The notes below the pieces were generated by a model that did not search any database, was not told the origin of the DNA, and was given only the letters and a program-made list of their open reading frames with translations. Shown one piece after another: positions 25,431-33,548 of a stretch of 64,000 nucleotides of DNA. The stretch lies in assembly GCF_003814705.1 (NCBI RefSeq), contig NZ_RKRA01000001.1, positions 2,790,001-2,854,000 on the forward strand. The letters run 5' to 3'. Within the stretch, counting starts at the first letter, position 1. Each line of letters begins with the position of its first letter. The DNA is from Georgenia muralis. GTDB taxonomy: Bacteria > Actinomycetota > Actinomycetes > Actinomycetales > Actinomycetaceae. Made by a program: the position numbers and the translations under genes.

Positions 25431-26243
25431 TCAGGTCGCGGTCCCCGCGCCCTCGTCGGACACGTGGACGGCGAGGGGGAACGCCCAACCGGCGAACCAG
25501 CCCAGCGCTGCGACCCAGGAAGCGTCCTCCTCGGTGGTGGCGGGCCGGCCGCGGTCGGTCATGGACTCGATGAGGGGGCCGAGAAGATCCGCCGTCTCGA
25601 GCAGACGTGCGCCGACCCGGTCGGCCGTGTGACGGGGAAGGTCCCTGGCGGCGAGGAGGTGCGGCCGGCACGTCCGGCCGGCGTCGTCCGCGGTGAGCTG
25701 GCGATCCCGCGGGACGCCTGCCTCTGCGGCGCAGACCGGGCAGACCCATGGGCGCCAGACCCGCTCGGTCTGGCGGAGCCATGCGGTGGTGAACGTGAGC
25801 CGGTTGGCCTCCTCGGTCAGGGCTGCGGTGTCCGACCCTGCGTAGCCGACCGGCGCTCCTGACGGTGCGGCGGCGCTCAGCTCCTCGCAGATGCGGCAGG
25901 CCGCTCCAGCAGTCAACACCGAGGCCAGGTTGGCGGCGAGGATCCGGCGCCTGGTCAGCTCCGTGGCCGCGTGCTCGAGGAGGTCCTTGTAGAGGATGGC
26001 CACGTCGAAGGGCTGGTGGCCCCCGCGTGCCCCCGGACCGTACGTCCACAGCTCGATCTCGACGACGGCGTAGGCCCAGCTGTGCCTCGGGCACAGGCCG
26101 TACGAGGCTCGCAGCTGCCGGCGCATCTCGGGATCCATGATGTCGCCGTGGACGAAGGACCACAGCTGGCGCACCTCCTCGGTGGTCAGCCGGAGGTCCT
26201 TCGTTCCCGCTGGCGCCGGCGGTGGGGGGTCGGGCGTTGCCAT
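25431..26243 (-). CDS. Cysteine-motif protein of unknown function
   Basis: 270 residues; GAGGAA lies 8 nt before the ATG at 26243. No family recognised with confidence. Four cysteine motifs are spaced through it: GLCPRHSWAY, GAACRICEE, WVCPVCAAE and RTCRPHLLA. Two are C-x2-C zinc-ribbon-like and two are C-x2-H, so two zinc sites are plausible. The N-terminal residues TEEVRQLWSFVHGDIMDPEM look like a short helical domain. No membrane segment or signal peptide. It is convergent with the PAP2 relic. It lies downstream of the MFS and enolase genes on their strand, separated by 159 bases, so it may be part of that riboswitch-controlled unit. Confidence 0.7.
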   Translation of the reverse strand: MATPDPPPPAPAGTKDLRLTTEEVRQLWSFVHGDIMDPEMRRQLRASYGLCPRHSWAYAVVEIELWTYGPGARGGHQPFDVAILYKDLLEHAATELTRRRILAANLASVLTAGAACRICEELSAAAPSGAPVGYAGSDTAALTEEANRLTFTTAWLRQTERVWRPWVCPVCAAEAGVPRDRQLTADDAGRTCRPHLLAARDLPRHTADRVGARLLETADLLGPLIESMTDRGRPATTEEDASWVAALGWFAGWAFPLAVHVSDEGAGTAT

Positions 26244-26402
26244 GGTCGGGTTCCTCTCGTCACCGGGAGGAACCATCAGCTGCCTGTGTGGCGGCGGTTG
26301 CGACGTCGTGTCCGGGCGGGATCCATCACCCAGATCCGACTTTACGCCCCGCCCCGTCGACCTCGCTCGGCGACGCCTGCCGGTGCCCTGATGGGGAGGG
26401 AG

Positions 26403-27641
26403 TCAGTCGCGCGCCCGTGCCGGCGCGGTGACGACCTTCGCGGCGATCAGCGAGCCGACCATCCACGTGGCCGCGTAGGCGAACGCGACGGTGGGCGAAA
26501 CCGCAGCCCAGAGCAGGCCGGCGACCAGGGAGGCGCCCAGGTCGCCGAGGGACTGGACCAGGCCGAGGACGCCGTAGCCGTTGCCGCGGAGGTGGTCGGG
26601 GAGGATGAGCGCGACGAGTGTCGTCTCGGCGGTCTCGGCCAGGCCGATGCCGATGCCGGCAAGGACGAACGCGGCCAGGACGAGCGGCCAGGCTTGCTGG
26701 TCGAGCGCGAAGAGGGCGTAGGCGCCGACGTAGCAGGCAGCACCGGCGGCGAAGACGCCACGGGGACCGCGCCGATCGGTGAGGTGCCCGCCACCGATGG
26801 AGGCGATCGTGGCGGCGCCGTTGTGGGCGGCGTACAGGACGATGGCCAGGCTGGTCGCGGCCACCAGGCTGCGTCCCTGGGCGTGCAGGAGGTCGGTGGC
26901 CCGCAGGATCAGCAGGGTGGTGGCAACGTTGCCCAGCTCGAACATCGCGACGGGAAGGAAGGCCCGGGCCAGGCCGGCCCGCCGGAGCTCCCCCAGGTTG
27001 AAGGAGAGCGTGCGCCTGCCCTGCTCGGCTCCGAGTACCCGGCGGGCCTCGCGGGCAGCCAGCGTGATGGCGACGGCGGCGAGCACGCCGGGGATGAAGG
27101 CGAGGAGGATGGTGTGGCGAACCCCGACGACGCCGACGAGGGCAGCGGCGAGAAGGGGGCCGAGGACGGCGCCGGCGTTGTCGCCGGCACGCTCGAGACC
27201 CGCGGCGCGCCCGTAGGCCTCGCGCGGGACCAGAGAGACGAGCAGGGTGTCGCGGGCGGGGGAGCGGATCCCGCGGGACATCCAGCCCAGGGCCCGAAGG
27301 ATCGCGACCTGCCACACGGCGGTGGCCACGCCGATCAACGAGGTCGCGACGGCGGTGAGCACGTACCCGCCACGGGCCAGGTTGGCCCGGCGCCCAGGGT
27401 CGCTCGACAGCGGACCACCGGCCAGCTTGCTCAGTCCGATGAGGGCGTCCGAGACCCCCTCGATGGCCCCGAGCGCCCCCGGCCCGGCGCCGAGAGTGGT
27501 CGTGAGCAAGGTAGGCAGGACACTGGTGGCCATCTCGTGGCCGGTGTCGGAGAAGAACGAGGCGGCTCCGATGCTCCCCACACCGGGTGTCAACCACCGC
27601 GGCGACGGGGCCGGATCGGTGCCGTGGCGGTCCGAGGCCAT
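26403..27641 (-). CDS. Major facilitator superfamily transporter
   Basis: 412 residues with about 12 hydrophobic helices. MFS signatures are present: GPLSSDPGRRANLARGGYVL in loop 2-3 position, and the motif-A-like GGHLTDRRGPRGVFAAG before TM8. The first helix has ASFFSDTGHEMATSVLP. The protein resembles the FsvF/YceJ-like MFS group with a F-S-D-x-G-x-E-M start, often called drug transporters; the substrate is unknown. The ATG at 27641 lies 3 bases after the enolase stop, so it is co-transcribed with enolase behind a fluoride riboswitch. That makes a role in fluoride or inhibitor tolerance worth testing. Confidence 0.85.
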   Translation of the reverse strand: MASDRHGTDPAPSPRWLTPGVGSIGAASFFSDTGHEMATSVLPTLLTTTLGAGPGALGAIEGVSDALIGLSKLAGGPLSSDPGRRANLARGGYVLTAVATSLIGVATAVWQVAILRALGWMSRGIRSPARDTLLVSLVPREAYGRAAGLERAGDNAGAVLGPLLAAALVGVVGVRHTILLAFIPGVLAAVAITLAAREARRVLGAEQGRRTLSFNLGELRRAGLARAFLPVAMFELGNVATTLLILRATDLLHAQGRSLVAATSLAIVLYAAHNGAATIASIGGGHLTDRRGPRGVFAAGAACYVGAYALFALDQQAWPLVLAAFVLAGIGIGLAETAETTLVALILPDHLRGNGYGVLGLVQSLGDLGASLVAGLLWAAVSPTVAFAYAATWMVGSLIAAKVVTAPARARD

Positions 27642-27644
27642 GGG

Positions 27645-28907
27645 TCAGGCGAGCCCGTACGGCAGGTCGGTGGTGGCGGCGATCTGCAGGAGCCGGTTGT
27701 ACTTTGCCACGCGCTCACCTCGGGCGGGGGCACCGGACTTCAGCTGACCGCACCCGGTACCGACGGTGAGGTCGGCGATGAAGCTGTCCTCGGTCTCACC
27801 GGAGCGGTGGGAGACCATCTGGGTGTAGCCGGCGTCGCGGCACAGGCGCATCGCCTCGAGGGTCTCGGACACCGAGCCGATCTGGTTGAGCTTGATGAGG
27901 GCGGAGCTGCCGAGCTTGCGCCCGATGGCCTCGGTGATGATCGCGGGGTTGGTGACGAAGATGTCGTCGCCCATGATCTGGGCCCGGCCGGCCAGGCGCT
28001 CGGTCAGGGCGACCCAGCCGTCCCAGTCACCCTCCGCGAGACCGTCCTCGATGGACCACACCGGGAAGTCGGCGACCATCTGGGCGTACCGCTCGATCAT
28101 CTCGGTGCTGGTCAGGCTCTCCCCGGCGACCCGGTAGGAGCCGTCGTCGTAGAACTCGCTCGCCGCCGGGTCCAGGGCGATCGCCACCCCGGCACGTCCG
28201 GCGGTGTACCCGGCACCCTCGATCGCCTCGACCAGCAGGGCCAGGACGTCCTCGGGCCGGGTGATGTCCGGGGCGAAACCGCCCTCATCCCCCAGGCCGG
28301 TGGCGAACCCGCGGTCCTGGAGCAACGAGCGGAGCCTGCCGTACACGGTCGCCCCGGCGCGGACCGCCTCGGGCAGCGACGGGGCGCCGATCGGGGCGAT
28401 CATGAACTCCTGGAAATCGAGGGAGTTCGGGGCGTGCGCGCCGCCGTTGAGCACGTTGAAGTGCGGGACCGGCAGCCGCGGGGAAGTACCGCCGAGGCGC
28501 AGGTACGTGTACAGCTCGTTGGTGCCGGCCAGGGCGCGGGCCAGGGCCATGGAGACGCCGATGATCGCGTTCGCCCCGAGGCGAGCCTTGTTCCCGGTGC
28601 CGTCGGCGTCGTTCATCGCCCGGTCCACCTCCGCCAGGGCCGACCAGGTCCGGGACCGCAGCAGCTCCGCGAGCTCGCCGTTGACGTTGCTGACCGCACG
28701 GGTGACACCCTTGCCGCCGTACCGGTCGGCGTCGCCGTCGCGCAGCTCGACCGCCTCCCGGCTGCCCGTCGAGGCACCCGAGGGCACACCCGCCGAAGCC
28801 CTCTGCCCGGTGGACAGCTCCACGGACACGCGCAGCGTGGGATTCCCCCGGGAGTCCAGGATCTCCAGCGCGTCCAGGTCAGTGATACCGAAGCTCTCTG
28901 CGCCCAT
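27645..28907 (-). CDS. eno: Enolase, in a fluoride-resistance context
   Basis: 420 residues, normal length. Converts 2-phosphoglycerate to phosphoenolpyruvate in glycolysis. Key blocks are intact: EILDSRGNPTLRVSV, VPSGASTGSREAVELRD, FNVLNGGAHAPNSLDFQEFM, GDEGGFAPD (catalytic Glu), MGDDIFVTNP (Mg ligand), LIKLNQIGSVSET (catalytic Lys) and MVSHRSGETEDSFIADL. The ATG at 28907 has GGAGAGGGGCG upstream; the frame stays open further upstream but runs into the leader RNA. It is preceded by a fluoride riboswitch-like leader at 29001-29051. Enolase is a classical target of fluoride-phosphate inhibition, so an inducible extra copy makes sense. Actinobacteria normally carry another enolase gene elsewhere near ftsB, so this is probably a second copy. 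Confidence 0.95.
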   Translation of the reverse strand: MGAESFGITDLDALEILDSRGNPTLRVSVELSTGQRASAGVPSGASTGSREAVELRDGDADRYGGKGVTRAVSNVNGELAELLRSRTWSALAEVDRAMNDADGTGNKARLGANAIIGVSMALARALAGTNELYTYLRLGGTSPRLPVPHFNVLNGGAHAPNSLDFQEFMIAPIGAPSLPEAVRAGATVYGRLRSLLQDRGFATGLGDEGGFAPDITRPEDVLALLVEAIEGAGYTAGRAGVAIALDPAASEFYDDGSYRVAGESLTSTEMIERYAQMVADFPVWSIEDGLAEGDWDGWVALTERLAGRAQIMGDDIFVTNPAIITEAIGRKLGSSALIKLNQIGSVSETLEAMRLCRDAGYTQMVSHRSGETEDSFIADLTVGTGCGQLKSGAPARGERVAKYNRLLQIAATTDLPYGLA

Positions 28908-29000
28908 CGTCGATCGCCCCTCTCCTCCACGCCGCCCGGCGCGGTCACCGGCGAGGAACCACGATGAAGGGTCACCGCAGCCCCCGCCCTCTCGGACAAG

Positions 29001-29051
29001 ACCAGGGACCGTTGGCGGCATCTGCCGCAGTTGAAGGCGAGCCCCACCGCC
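29001..29051 (-). ncRNA. Fluoride riboswitch (crcB motif) upstream of enolase
   Basis: Read on the minus strand from 29051: GGCG-GTGGGGCT-CGCC (P1 with the pseudoknot loop), then CAACTGCGGC, loop AGAT, GCCGC, then CAACGGTCCCTGG. This order (hairpin with a G-rich loop, AACnGC, second stem, and a C-rich 3' strand pairing with the first loop) fits the fluoride-responsive fold. The same blocks recur at 29153-29206 on the other strand, which supports a conserved RNA. It lies 94-144 bases before the enolase ATG. Confidence 0.78.
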
Positions 29052-29152
29052 GTGACAACCACGACGCTACTCCCACCCACGTGGCGCGGGGAGGACCAAA
29101 AGACGGACACGGCTGGCGCGCACCACAGGGGCTACTACGCTGCTGAGAATCC
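29052..29152. promoter_or_regulatory. Divergent promoters between the two fluoride riboswitches
   Basis: Minus strand: TAGCGT at 29069-29064. Plus strand: TACGCT at 29135-29140. Each TANNNT hexamer ends 12 nt before the first base of its own riboswitch stem, so the two promoters are symmetrical. No convincing -35 boxes are seen. Confidence 0.5.
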
Positions 29153-29206
29153 GGCGGTGGGGCTCGCCGGCCCCAACCGCGGTTCCTCCGCCAACGGTCC
29201 CTGCAG
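29153..29206 (+). ncRNA. Fluoride riboswitch (crcB motif) upstream of the Fluc genes
   Basis: Starts GGCG-GTGGGGCT-CGCC, identical over 16 bases to the enolase-side leader. AACCGCGG, loop TTCC and CCGC follow, and then CAACGGTCCCTG, again shared. The second stem differs in sequence but keeps pairing (GCGG with CCGC against GCGGC with GCCGC), a compensatory change supporting RNA structure. The CrcB ATG is 21 bases downstream, with the SD AGGAGG just outside the aptamer. Confidence 0.8.
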
Positions 29207-29226
29207 GCACACCAGGAGGAACACGC

Positions 29227-29736
29227 ATGCCCGAGCGCAGCAACCAGGTCGCCACGGACCCGGATCTCATTCCCGAGACCGCCAGGCGCGAGACCCCCGG
29301 CCGCCGGGCCCGGCCCAGGATCGTGCTCGACGTTCCCCTTGTCATCGCGGCCGGCGGGGCTGCTGGCGCCGTTGGCCGCTACGGGATCGCCCTCTGGCAA
29401 CCTCACGGTCCCGGTTCCTTCCCGTGGGCAACCTTCTGGACCAACGTGACCGGGTGCCTGGTGATCGGGGTGCTCATGGTGCTCCTGACCGAACTCGGCG
29501 GACGCCCGCACCGACTCATCCGCCCCTTCGTCGGGGTCGGCATCCTGGGCGGCTTCACCACCTTCTCTACCTACGCCGTCGACGTTCACGAGCTCCTAGG
29601 GGCGGGAGCGCCGAGCACCGCGCTGGTGTACATGTTCGCCACCGTCGCCGCTGCCCTCGTCGCGGTGGAGATCGGCATGGCCATCACCCGCTGGGCCACC
29701 CGCGCCCGGCCCGACAGGGAAGGACAGGAACCATGA
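29227..29736 (+). CDS. crcB: CrcB/Fluc fluoride channel subunit 1
   Basis: 169 residues, longer than the usual 120-130 because of a charged N-terminal extension of about 38 residues. Four membrane helices. Fluc signatures: [30 protein letters not shown] with the conserved Asn, and [18 protein letters not shown] (the Phe box and TM3 break). Fluc dimers export fluoride from the cytosol. SD AGGAGG 7 nt upstream; overlaps DUF190 by ATGA. With the second CrcB gene at 30080 it probably forms a heterodimer. Confidence 0.95.
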   Translation: MPERSNQVATDPDLIPETARRETPGRRARPRIVLDVPLVIAAGGAAGAVGRYGIALWQPHGPGSFPWATFWTNVTGCLVIGVLMVLLTELGGRPHRLIRPFVGVGILGGFTTFSTYAVDVHELLGAGAPSTALVYMFATVAAALVAVEIGMAITRWATRARPDREGQEP

Positions 29737-30083
29737 AAGAAGGAAGCAGACTGCTGCGGCTGACGGTCCTGGTCGGGGAGTCCGACCAGTGGCACCACCG
29801 CCCCGTCTACGCCGAGATCGTCCACCGCGCACATGACGCGGGGCTGGCCGGGGCGTCGGTCTTCCGTGGTCTTGAGGGCTTCGGCCGCTTCCACAAGATC
29901 CATACCAGCCGGATCCTGAGCCTCAGCGAGGACCTCCCGCTGAGCATCGTCATCATCGACGAGGAAGCGAAGATCCGCGCTTTCCTGCCCCGGCTCGACG
30001 AGGTGGTCACCGAGGGGGTCGCCGTCATCGACGAAGTCGAGGTGGTCCGTCACTTCGGCGACACCGCCGCAAAGCCGGCATGA
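29733..30083 (+). CDS. DUF190 protein, CrcB-associated
   Basis: 116 residues, a soluble PII-like fold family. Core: [61 protein letters not shown] and [22 protein letters not shown]190 genes are regularly next to crcB, and their trimeric PII-like shape suggests a regulatory or assembly role for the channel; that role is not proven. It overlaps both flanking crcB genes by ATGA, so all three are translated together at similar levels. Confidence 0.93.
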   Translation: MKEGSRLLRLTVLVGESDQWHHRPVYAEIVHRAHDAGLAGASVFRGLEGFGRFHKIHTSRILSLSEDLPLSIVIIDEEAKIRAFLPRLDEVVTEGVAVIDEVEVVRHFGDTAAKPA

Positions 30084-30454
30084 CGCTCCTCCTGGTCGCC
30101 GTCGGCGCCACGGTCGGAGCGCCGCTTCGCTACTACACCGACCGGGCCATCCAGTCCCGGCACGATTCCGTCTTCCCGTGGGGCACCCTCACCGTCAACG
30201 TCATCGGTTCCCTCATCTTGGGTGTCCTGGCGGGTGCTGCTTCAGCCGGAGGGGTGCCGCAGACCGTCCTCACCCTCGTCGGTGTGGGGTTCTGCGGGGC
30301 CCTGACCACGTACAGCACCTTCAGCTACGAGACCATGCGGCTGACCGAGAGCGGTTCCCGGCTCTACGCGCTGCTCAACATCCTGCTCAGCCTCACCGCC
30401 GGCCTCGGCGCCGCGTGGCTTGGCCTCACCATCGCCCTTGCACTCCGCGGGTAA
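30080..30454 (+). CDS. crcB: CrcB/Fluc fluoride channel subunit 2
   Basis: 124 residues, standard length, four helices. Signatures: [35 protein letters not shown] with the conserved Asn, and [17 protein letters not shown] (Phe box). It differs from the first CrcB by lacking the N-terminal extension and by sequence. Paired crcB genes often encode heterodimeric fluoride channels. The start overlaps the DUF190 stop (ATGA). It is the last gene of the riboswitch-controlled operon. Confidence 0.95.
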   Translation: MTLLLVAVGATVGAPLRYYTDRAIQSRHDSVFPWGTLTVNVIGSLILGVLAGAASAGGVPQTVLTLVGVGFCGALTTYSTFSYETMRLTESGSRLYALLNILLSLTAGLGAAWLGLTIALALRG

Positions 30455-30701
30455 AGGACCAATCCCTCCGGCCAGTGCTCCACGGTCCGTCGCCGCGGAT
30501 GATCCGCGGCTCGCTAGAGTTGCCGATGGTGGGCGGGCTGCCCACCCGAGACCACGACGTAACCCGTCACGGTCTCGCCACCTCCGTCTCGGCGGGGGCA
30601 CGCGCACGGCCCGATTCCCCCAGGATTCCCCCACAGCCTCCCGGCTCACGGCGAACGTCCAGGTCAGGACGGGTTCGGACAGTTCAACGTCTGAGAGCCT
30701 C

Positions 30702-30752
30702 GGCGACGACCGGCCGCCGGCGACGACTGCCCGCCGGCGACGACCGGCCGCC
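30702..30752 (+). repeat. Three tandem copies of a 17-bp unit
   Basis: Unit GGCGACGACCGGCCGCC at 30702-30718, 30719-30735 (two changes) and 30736-30752 (exact). Confidence 0.9.
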
Positions 30753-30778
30753 GCTGCGTCGTCGCCGTCCGGCAGCCT

Positions 30779-30809
30779 CGGCCCGGCACCCCACGTGGGT
30801 GCCGGGCCG
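30779..30809 (+). terminator. Perfect 13-bp hairpin, possible terminator
   Basis: CGGCCCGGCACCC pairs with 30797-30809 around the 5-nt loop CACGT. It is about 325 bases after the crcB operon and 130 bases before the permease, so it may end read-through transcription. No T tract. Confidence 0.45.
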
Positions 30810-30941
30810 CCGTCGTCCCCGCTTCCAGGACGCGGAAAAAGATTCGTTATCTGGAAAAATCTGTCCAAATCTCCTTCCGTCCGGGCGGCCCGTGCCCTAG
30901 CGTGTGCCGAACGTCCAACGACGGACTCACCAGGAGGTCAC

Positions 30942-32387
30942 GTGTCACGCCCCGTCACGACAGGACCGACCAGGCACCCGGTCGACGAGATCCCCCGGCT
31001 CGACCGGCTGTTCCCCCTCGGGCTCCAGCACGTGCTGGCGATGTACGCGGGTGCCGTCGCGGTCCCCCTCATCGTCGGCGGGGCGCTCGGCTACTCCTCC
31101 GCCGACATCGCCTTCCTCATCAGCGCCGACCTCTTCGTCGCCGGCGTCGCCACGTTGGTCCAGTCGATCGGGTTCTGGCGTTTCGGCGTGCGGCTGCCCC
31201 TCATGCAGGGCGTGACGTTCGCCGCCGTCGGGCCGATGATCGCCATCGGCAACCAGTACGACATCACGGCGATCTTCGGGGCCACCATCGCGTGCGGGCT
31301 CTTCATGATCGCGCTGGCGCCCGTCTTCTCGTCGGTCCTGCGCTACTTCCCCCCGCTCGTGACCGGCACGGTCATCATGATCATCGGGCTCTCGCTCATG
31401 GGCGTGGCCGCGGGCTGGATCACCAACAACGAGGAGTCGGCGCAGCCGCGCGACCTCGCCTTCGCAGCTGCCACGCTGATCTTCATCATCATGCTCGAGA
31501 AGTTCGCGCCGCCCGCTCTCGCCCGCGTCTCGGTCCTCCTGGGGCTGGTGGTGGGCACGATCGTGGCGGTTCCGTTCGGCATGGTCGACTGGAGCGGCGT
31601 CAGCGAGGCCGGCTGGTTCGCCGTCATCACACCGCTGCACTTCGGGCTGCCGACCTTCCCGATCGCCGCCGTCATCTCGATGCTCGTGGTCGGTCTCGTC
31701 ATCATGACGGAGACGACCGGCGACATGCTCGCGGTCGGGGAGATCGTCGACCGACCGGTGACCAAGCAACAGCTCGGTGACGGCCTGCGCGCCGACGGCC
31801 TGTCCACGATGCTCGGCGGGTTCTTCAACACGTTCCCCTACACGGCCTTCGCCCAGAACGTCGGCCTGGTGAGCCTCACCCGGGTGAAGTCGCGATGGGT
31901 GACCGCCATGTCCGGCGTCATCCTCATCGCCCTGGGCCTGGTTCCCAAGGTCGCCGCCGTCGTCGAGGGCGTGCCGCGTGCCGTGCTCGGAGGAGCGGGC
32001 ATCGCCCTGTTCGGCATGGTCGTCGCGGCCGGTGTGCGGACGCTGGTCAAGGTCCACTTCACCAACACGAACATCCTCGTCGTGGCGATCGCGGTGGGCA
32101 TCGCGCTGCTGCCGACCGTCCAGCCCGAGATCTACGCGAACTTCCCCAGCTGGTTCCAGCTCATCTTCGACTCGGGCATCAGCGCCGGCGCCATCGCCGC
32201 GATCCTGCTGAACCTGCTGCTCAACCGCGACCAGCTGAACGACGACCACGTGGCGGCCGCGCACGGGGCCCGGTCGATCCCGAAGAACCTCTCCCGGCCC
32301 GACGAGGTGCGGCAGGCGGAGGCGGCCAGGGCCGCGAACCGGTCTGACGGCGACGCCGCCGACGACGGCGCGGACCCCCGCCGCTGA
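30942..32387 (+). CDS. NCS2-family purine/uracil permease
   Basis: 481 residues from GTG at 30942 with AGGAGG 4 nt upstream; the frame stays open far upstream but without homology. About 14 membrane helices. NCS2 signatures: LGLQHVLAMYAGAVAVPLIVG at the start, MTETTGDMLAVGEI in TM8 and GLSTMLGGFFNTFPYTAFAQ in TM10. The T-E-T-T-G-D form is that of the xanthine/urate branch rather than of uracil carriers. It probably takes up xanthine, urate or related purines with protons. The C-terminus is charged and rich in Ala/Asp. A hairpin terminator lies downstream. Confidence 0.9.
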   Translation: MSRPVTTGPTRHPVDEIPRLDRLFPLGLQHVLAMYAGAVAVPLIVGGALGYSSADIAFLISADLFVAGVATLVQSIGFWRFGVRLPLMQGVTFAAVGPMIAIGNQYDITAIFGATIACGLFMIALAPVFSSVLRYFPPLVTGTVIMIIGLSLMGVAAGWITNNEESAQPRDLAFAAATLIFIIMLEKFAPPALARVSVLLGLVVGTIVAVPFGMVDWSGVSEAGWFAVITPLHFGLPTFPIAAVISMLVVGLVIMTETTGDMLAVGEIVDRPVTKQQLGDGLRADGLSTMLGGFFNTFPYTAFAQNVGLVSLTRVKSRWVTAMSGVILIALGLVPKVAAVVEGVPRAVLGGAGIALFGMVVAAGVRTLVKVHFTNTNILVVAIAVGIALLPTVQPEIYANFPSWFQLIFDSGISAGAIAAILLNLLLNRDQLNDDHVAAAHGARSIPKNLSRPDEVRQAEAARAANRSDGDAADDGADPRR

Positions 32388-32458
32388 GCGAGGTCGTGGA
32401 GCTGCGCCGGGCGGACGAGCCGCATGACGGCGCCCCTCGCGGTGGTCGTGACCAGAGC

Positions 32459-32489
32459 GACGGCGTCACCCTGACGGGGTGGCGCCGTC
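32459..32489. terminator. Hairpin between convergent permease and metallopeptidase genes
   Basis: GACGGCGTCACCC pairs with 32477-32489 (12 of 13, one G-T pair) around a 5-nt loop. It lies between the two convergent stops and can serve both directions. Confidence 0.6.
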
Positions 32490-32493
32490 GTCG

Positions 32494-33375
32494 TCAGAGC
32501 GTCTCGGCGGCGAAGGTGTCGCAGGCCGCCATCGACGCCTGCTCGTAGCCGGTGACGAACCAGCGCTGGCGCTGCTCGGCCGAGCCGTGGGTCCACGTGT
32601 GCGGGTCGACCTCCTGCCCCGCGCCCTCCTGGATCCGGTCGTCGCCGACGGCGGCGGCGGCATCGAGCGCGTCGTTCACCTGTTCCCGCGTGGGTGGCTC
32701 GAGGAACGTCGCTCCGGAGTCGGGGTCGACGACCGTGGCCGCCTGGCCGACCCACATGCCTGCGTAGCAGTCCGCCTGCAGCTCCAGGCGCACCCCGTCG
32801 GACTCCGGGCCGGTGCCCTGCCGGTCGATCGTGGACATCGTGCCCTGCTGGTTCTGGATGTGGTGGCCCCACTCGTGGGCGACGATGTACATCTGGGCGA
32901 GCGGGGCGTTCTCGGCGCCGAGCTGGGACTCCAGCTGGTCGAAGAAGCCCATGTCGAGGAAGACCGAGGCGTCCGGCGGGCAGTAGAACGGTCCGACGGC
33001 GGACGTCGCGTTGCCGCACCCGGTGGAGACCGAGTTCTCGAACAGCTCGAAGCCGGGCATCTGGTACTCGATGTCCGCCTGCTCGGGGAGCGCGGCGACC
33101 CAGTACTGGTCGAGCGCGTCGGCGGTGTAGATCATGCGGCAGTCGGTGAACTCGTTGGCGTCCTCGCCGGTCTGGCAGTGCGAGAAGTCCTGCGTCCCCT
33201 CCTCCTGGGTCTGCTCGCCACCCCCGCCGCCGAGGACGCCGGAGAGGTCCACGCCGGTGAACATGTAGATGAGCAGCGCCACGAGACCGAGCCCGCCGCC
33301 CACGGCTGCGCCCTTGCCGCCACGGGAGCTGCGCACGCGTCCGGTGTCGGCCCGGACGTCCTTGTTGAAGGTCAT
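32494..33375 (-). CDS. Neutral zinc metallopeptidase (YpfJ family)
   Basis: 293 residues. Short basic N-terminus, one membrane helix (about 25-40), a Gly-rich and Gln/Glu-rich linker, then an exported catalytic domain. Zinc site HEWGHH at 167-172 in MYIVAHEWGHHIQNQQG, with the third ligand region in RLELQADCYAGMW. Conserved Cys pairs (DFSHCQ/FTDCR and STGC/FYCPPD) suggest disulfides. The family (putative neutral zinc metallopeptidase, PF04228) has no well-defined substrate. The ATG at 33375 is preceded by TAGTTT 6 nt upstream, so the transcript is probably leaderless. Confidence 0.92.
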   Translation of the reverse strand: MTFNKDVRADTGRVRSSRGGKGAAVGGGLGLVALLIYMFTGVDLSGVLGGGGGEQTQEEGTQDFSHCQTGEDANEFTDCRMIYTADALDQYWVAALPEQADIEYQMPGFELFENSVSTGCGNATSAVGPFYCPPDASVFLDMGFFDQLESQLGAENAPLAQMYIVAHEWGHHIQNQQGTMSTIDRQGTGPESDGVRLELQADCYAGMWVGQAATVVDPDSGATFLEPPTREQVNDALDAAAAVGDDRIQEGAGQEVDPHTWTHGSAEQRQRWFVTGYEQASMAACDTFAAETL

Positions 33376-33387
33376 GGGCACAAACTA
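33376..33387 (-). promoter_or_regulatory. -10 box for leaderless metallopeptidase transcript
   Basis: Minus strand TAGTTT (33387-33382) with 6 nt to the ATG and no SD. Confidence 0.6.
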
Positions 33388-33548
33388 GTTCCACCGTCGT
33401 CACGCGGCATGGCGAGGGATCGGCGCAGCCCCGTACCGCCCGTATCGTCCGGTTCGGCGGTGCCGAGCCGCCCGTGGTGGGCGGTCCGACGCGCGGGCGC
33501 CGCCCGTGCGTCGGACCGTGGAACGCGCCGGTGCGGGAGGATCGGACG

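Larger units (their letters stand above)
30455..30941. other. 487-base intergenic region, repeats, hairpin and AT-rich patch
   Basis: No gene seen. It holds a 17-bp tandem repeat (30702-30752), a 13-bp perfect hairpin (30779-30809) and an AT-rich patch at 30836-30872. That patch contains GAAAAAGATT and GGAAAAATCTG, unusual in this genome, and may be an operator or promoter for the downstream permease. TAGCGT at 30898-30903 is a possible -10 box. The region probably marks the change from accessory to conserved gene order. Confidence 0.5.

Noticed and set aside
25971-28967. A roughly 1000-codon open frame on the plus strand
   Set aside because: It is antisense to the cysteine-motif, MFS and enolase genes and reads as Gly/Asp/Arg-rich low complexity, the usual mirror of high-GC coding DNA.
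30836-30872. Purine riboswitch before the NCS2 permease
   Set aside because: The AT-rich patch lacks the three-way-junction core of purine or guanidine aptamers; at most it is an operator or promoter.
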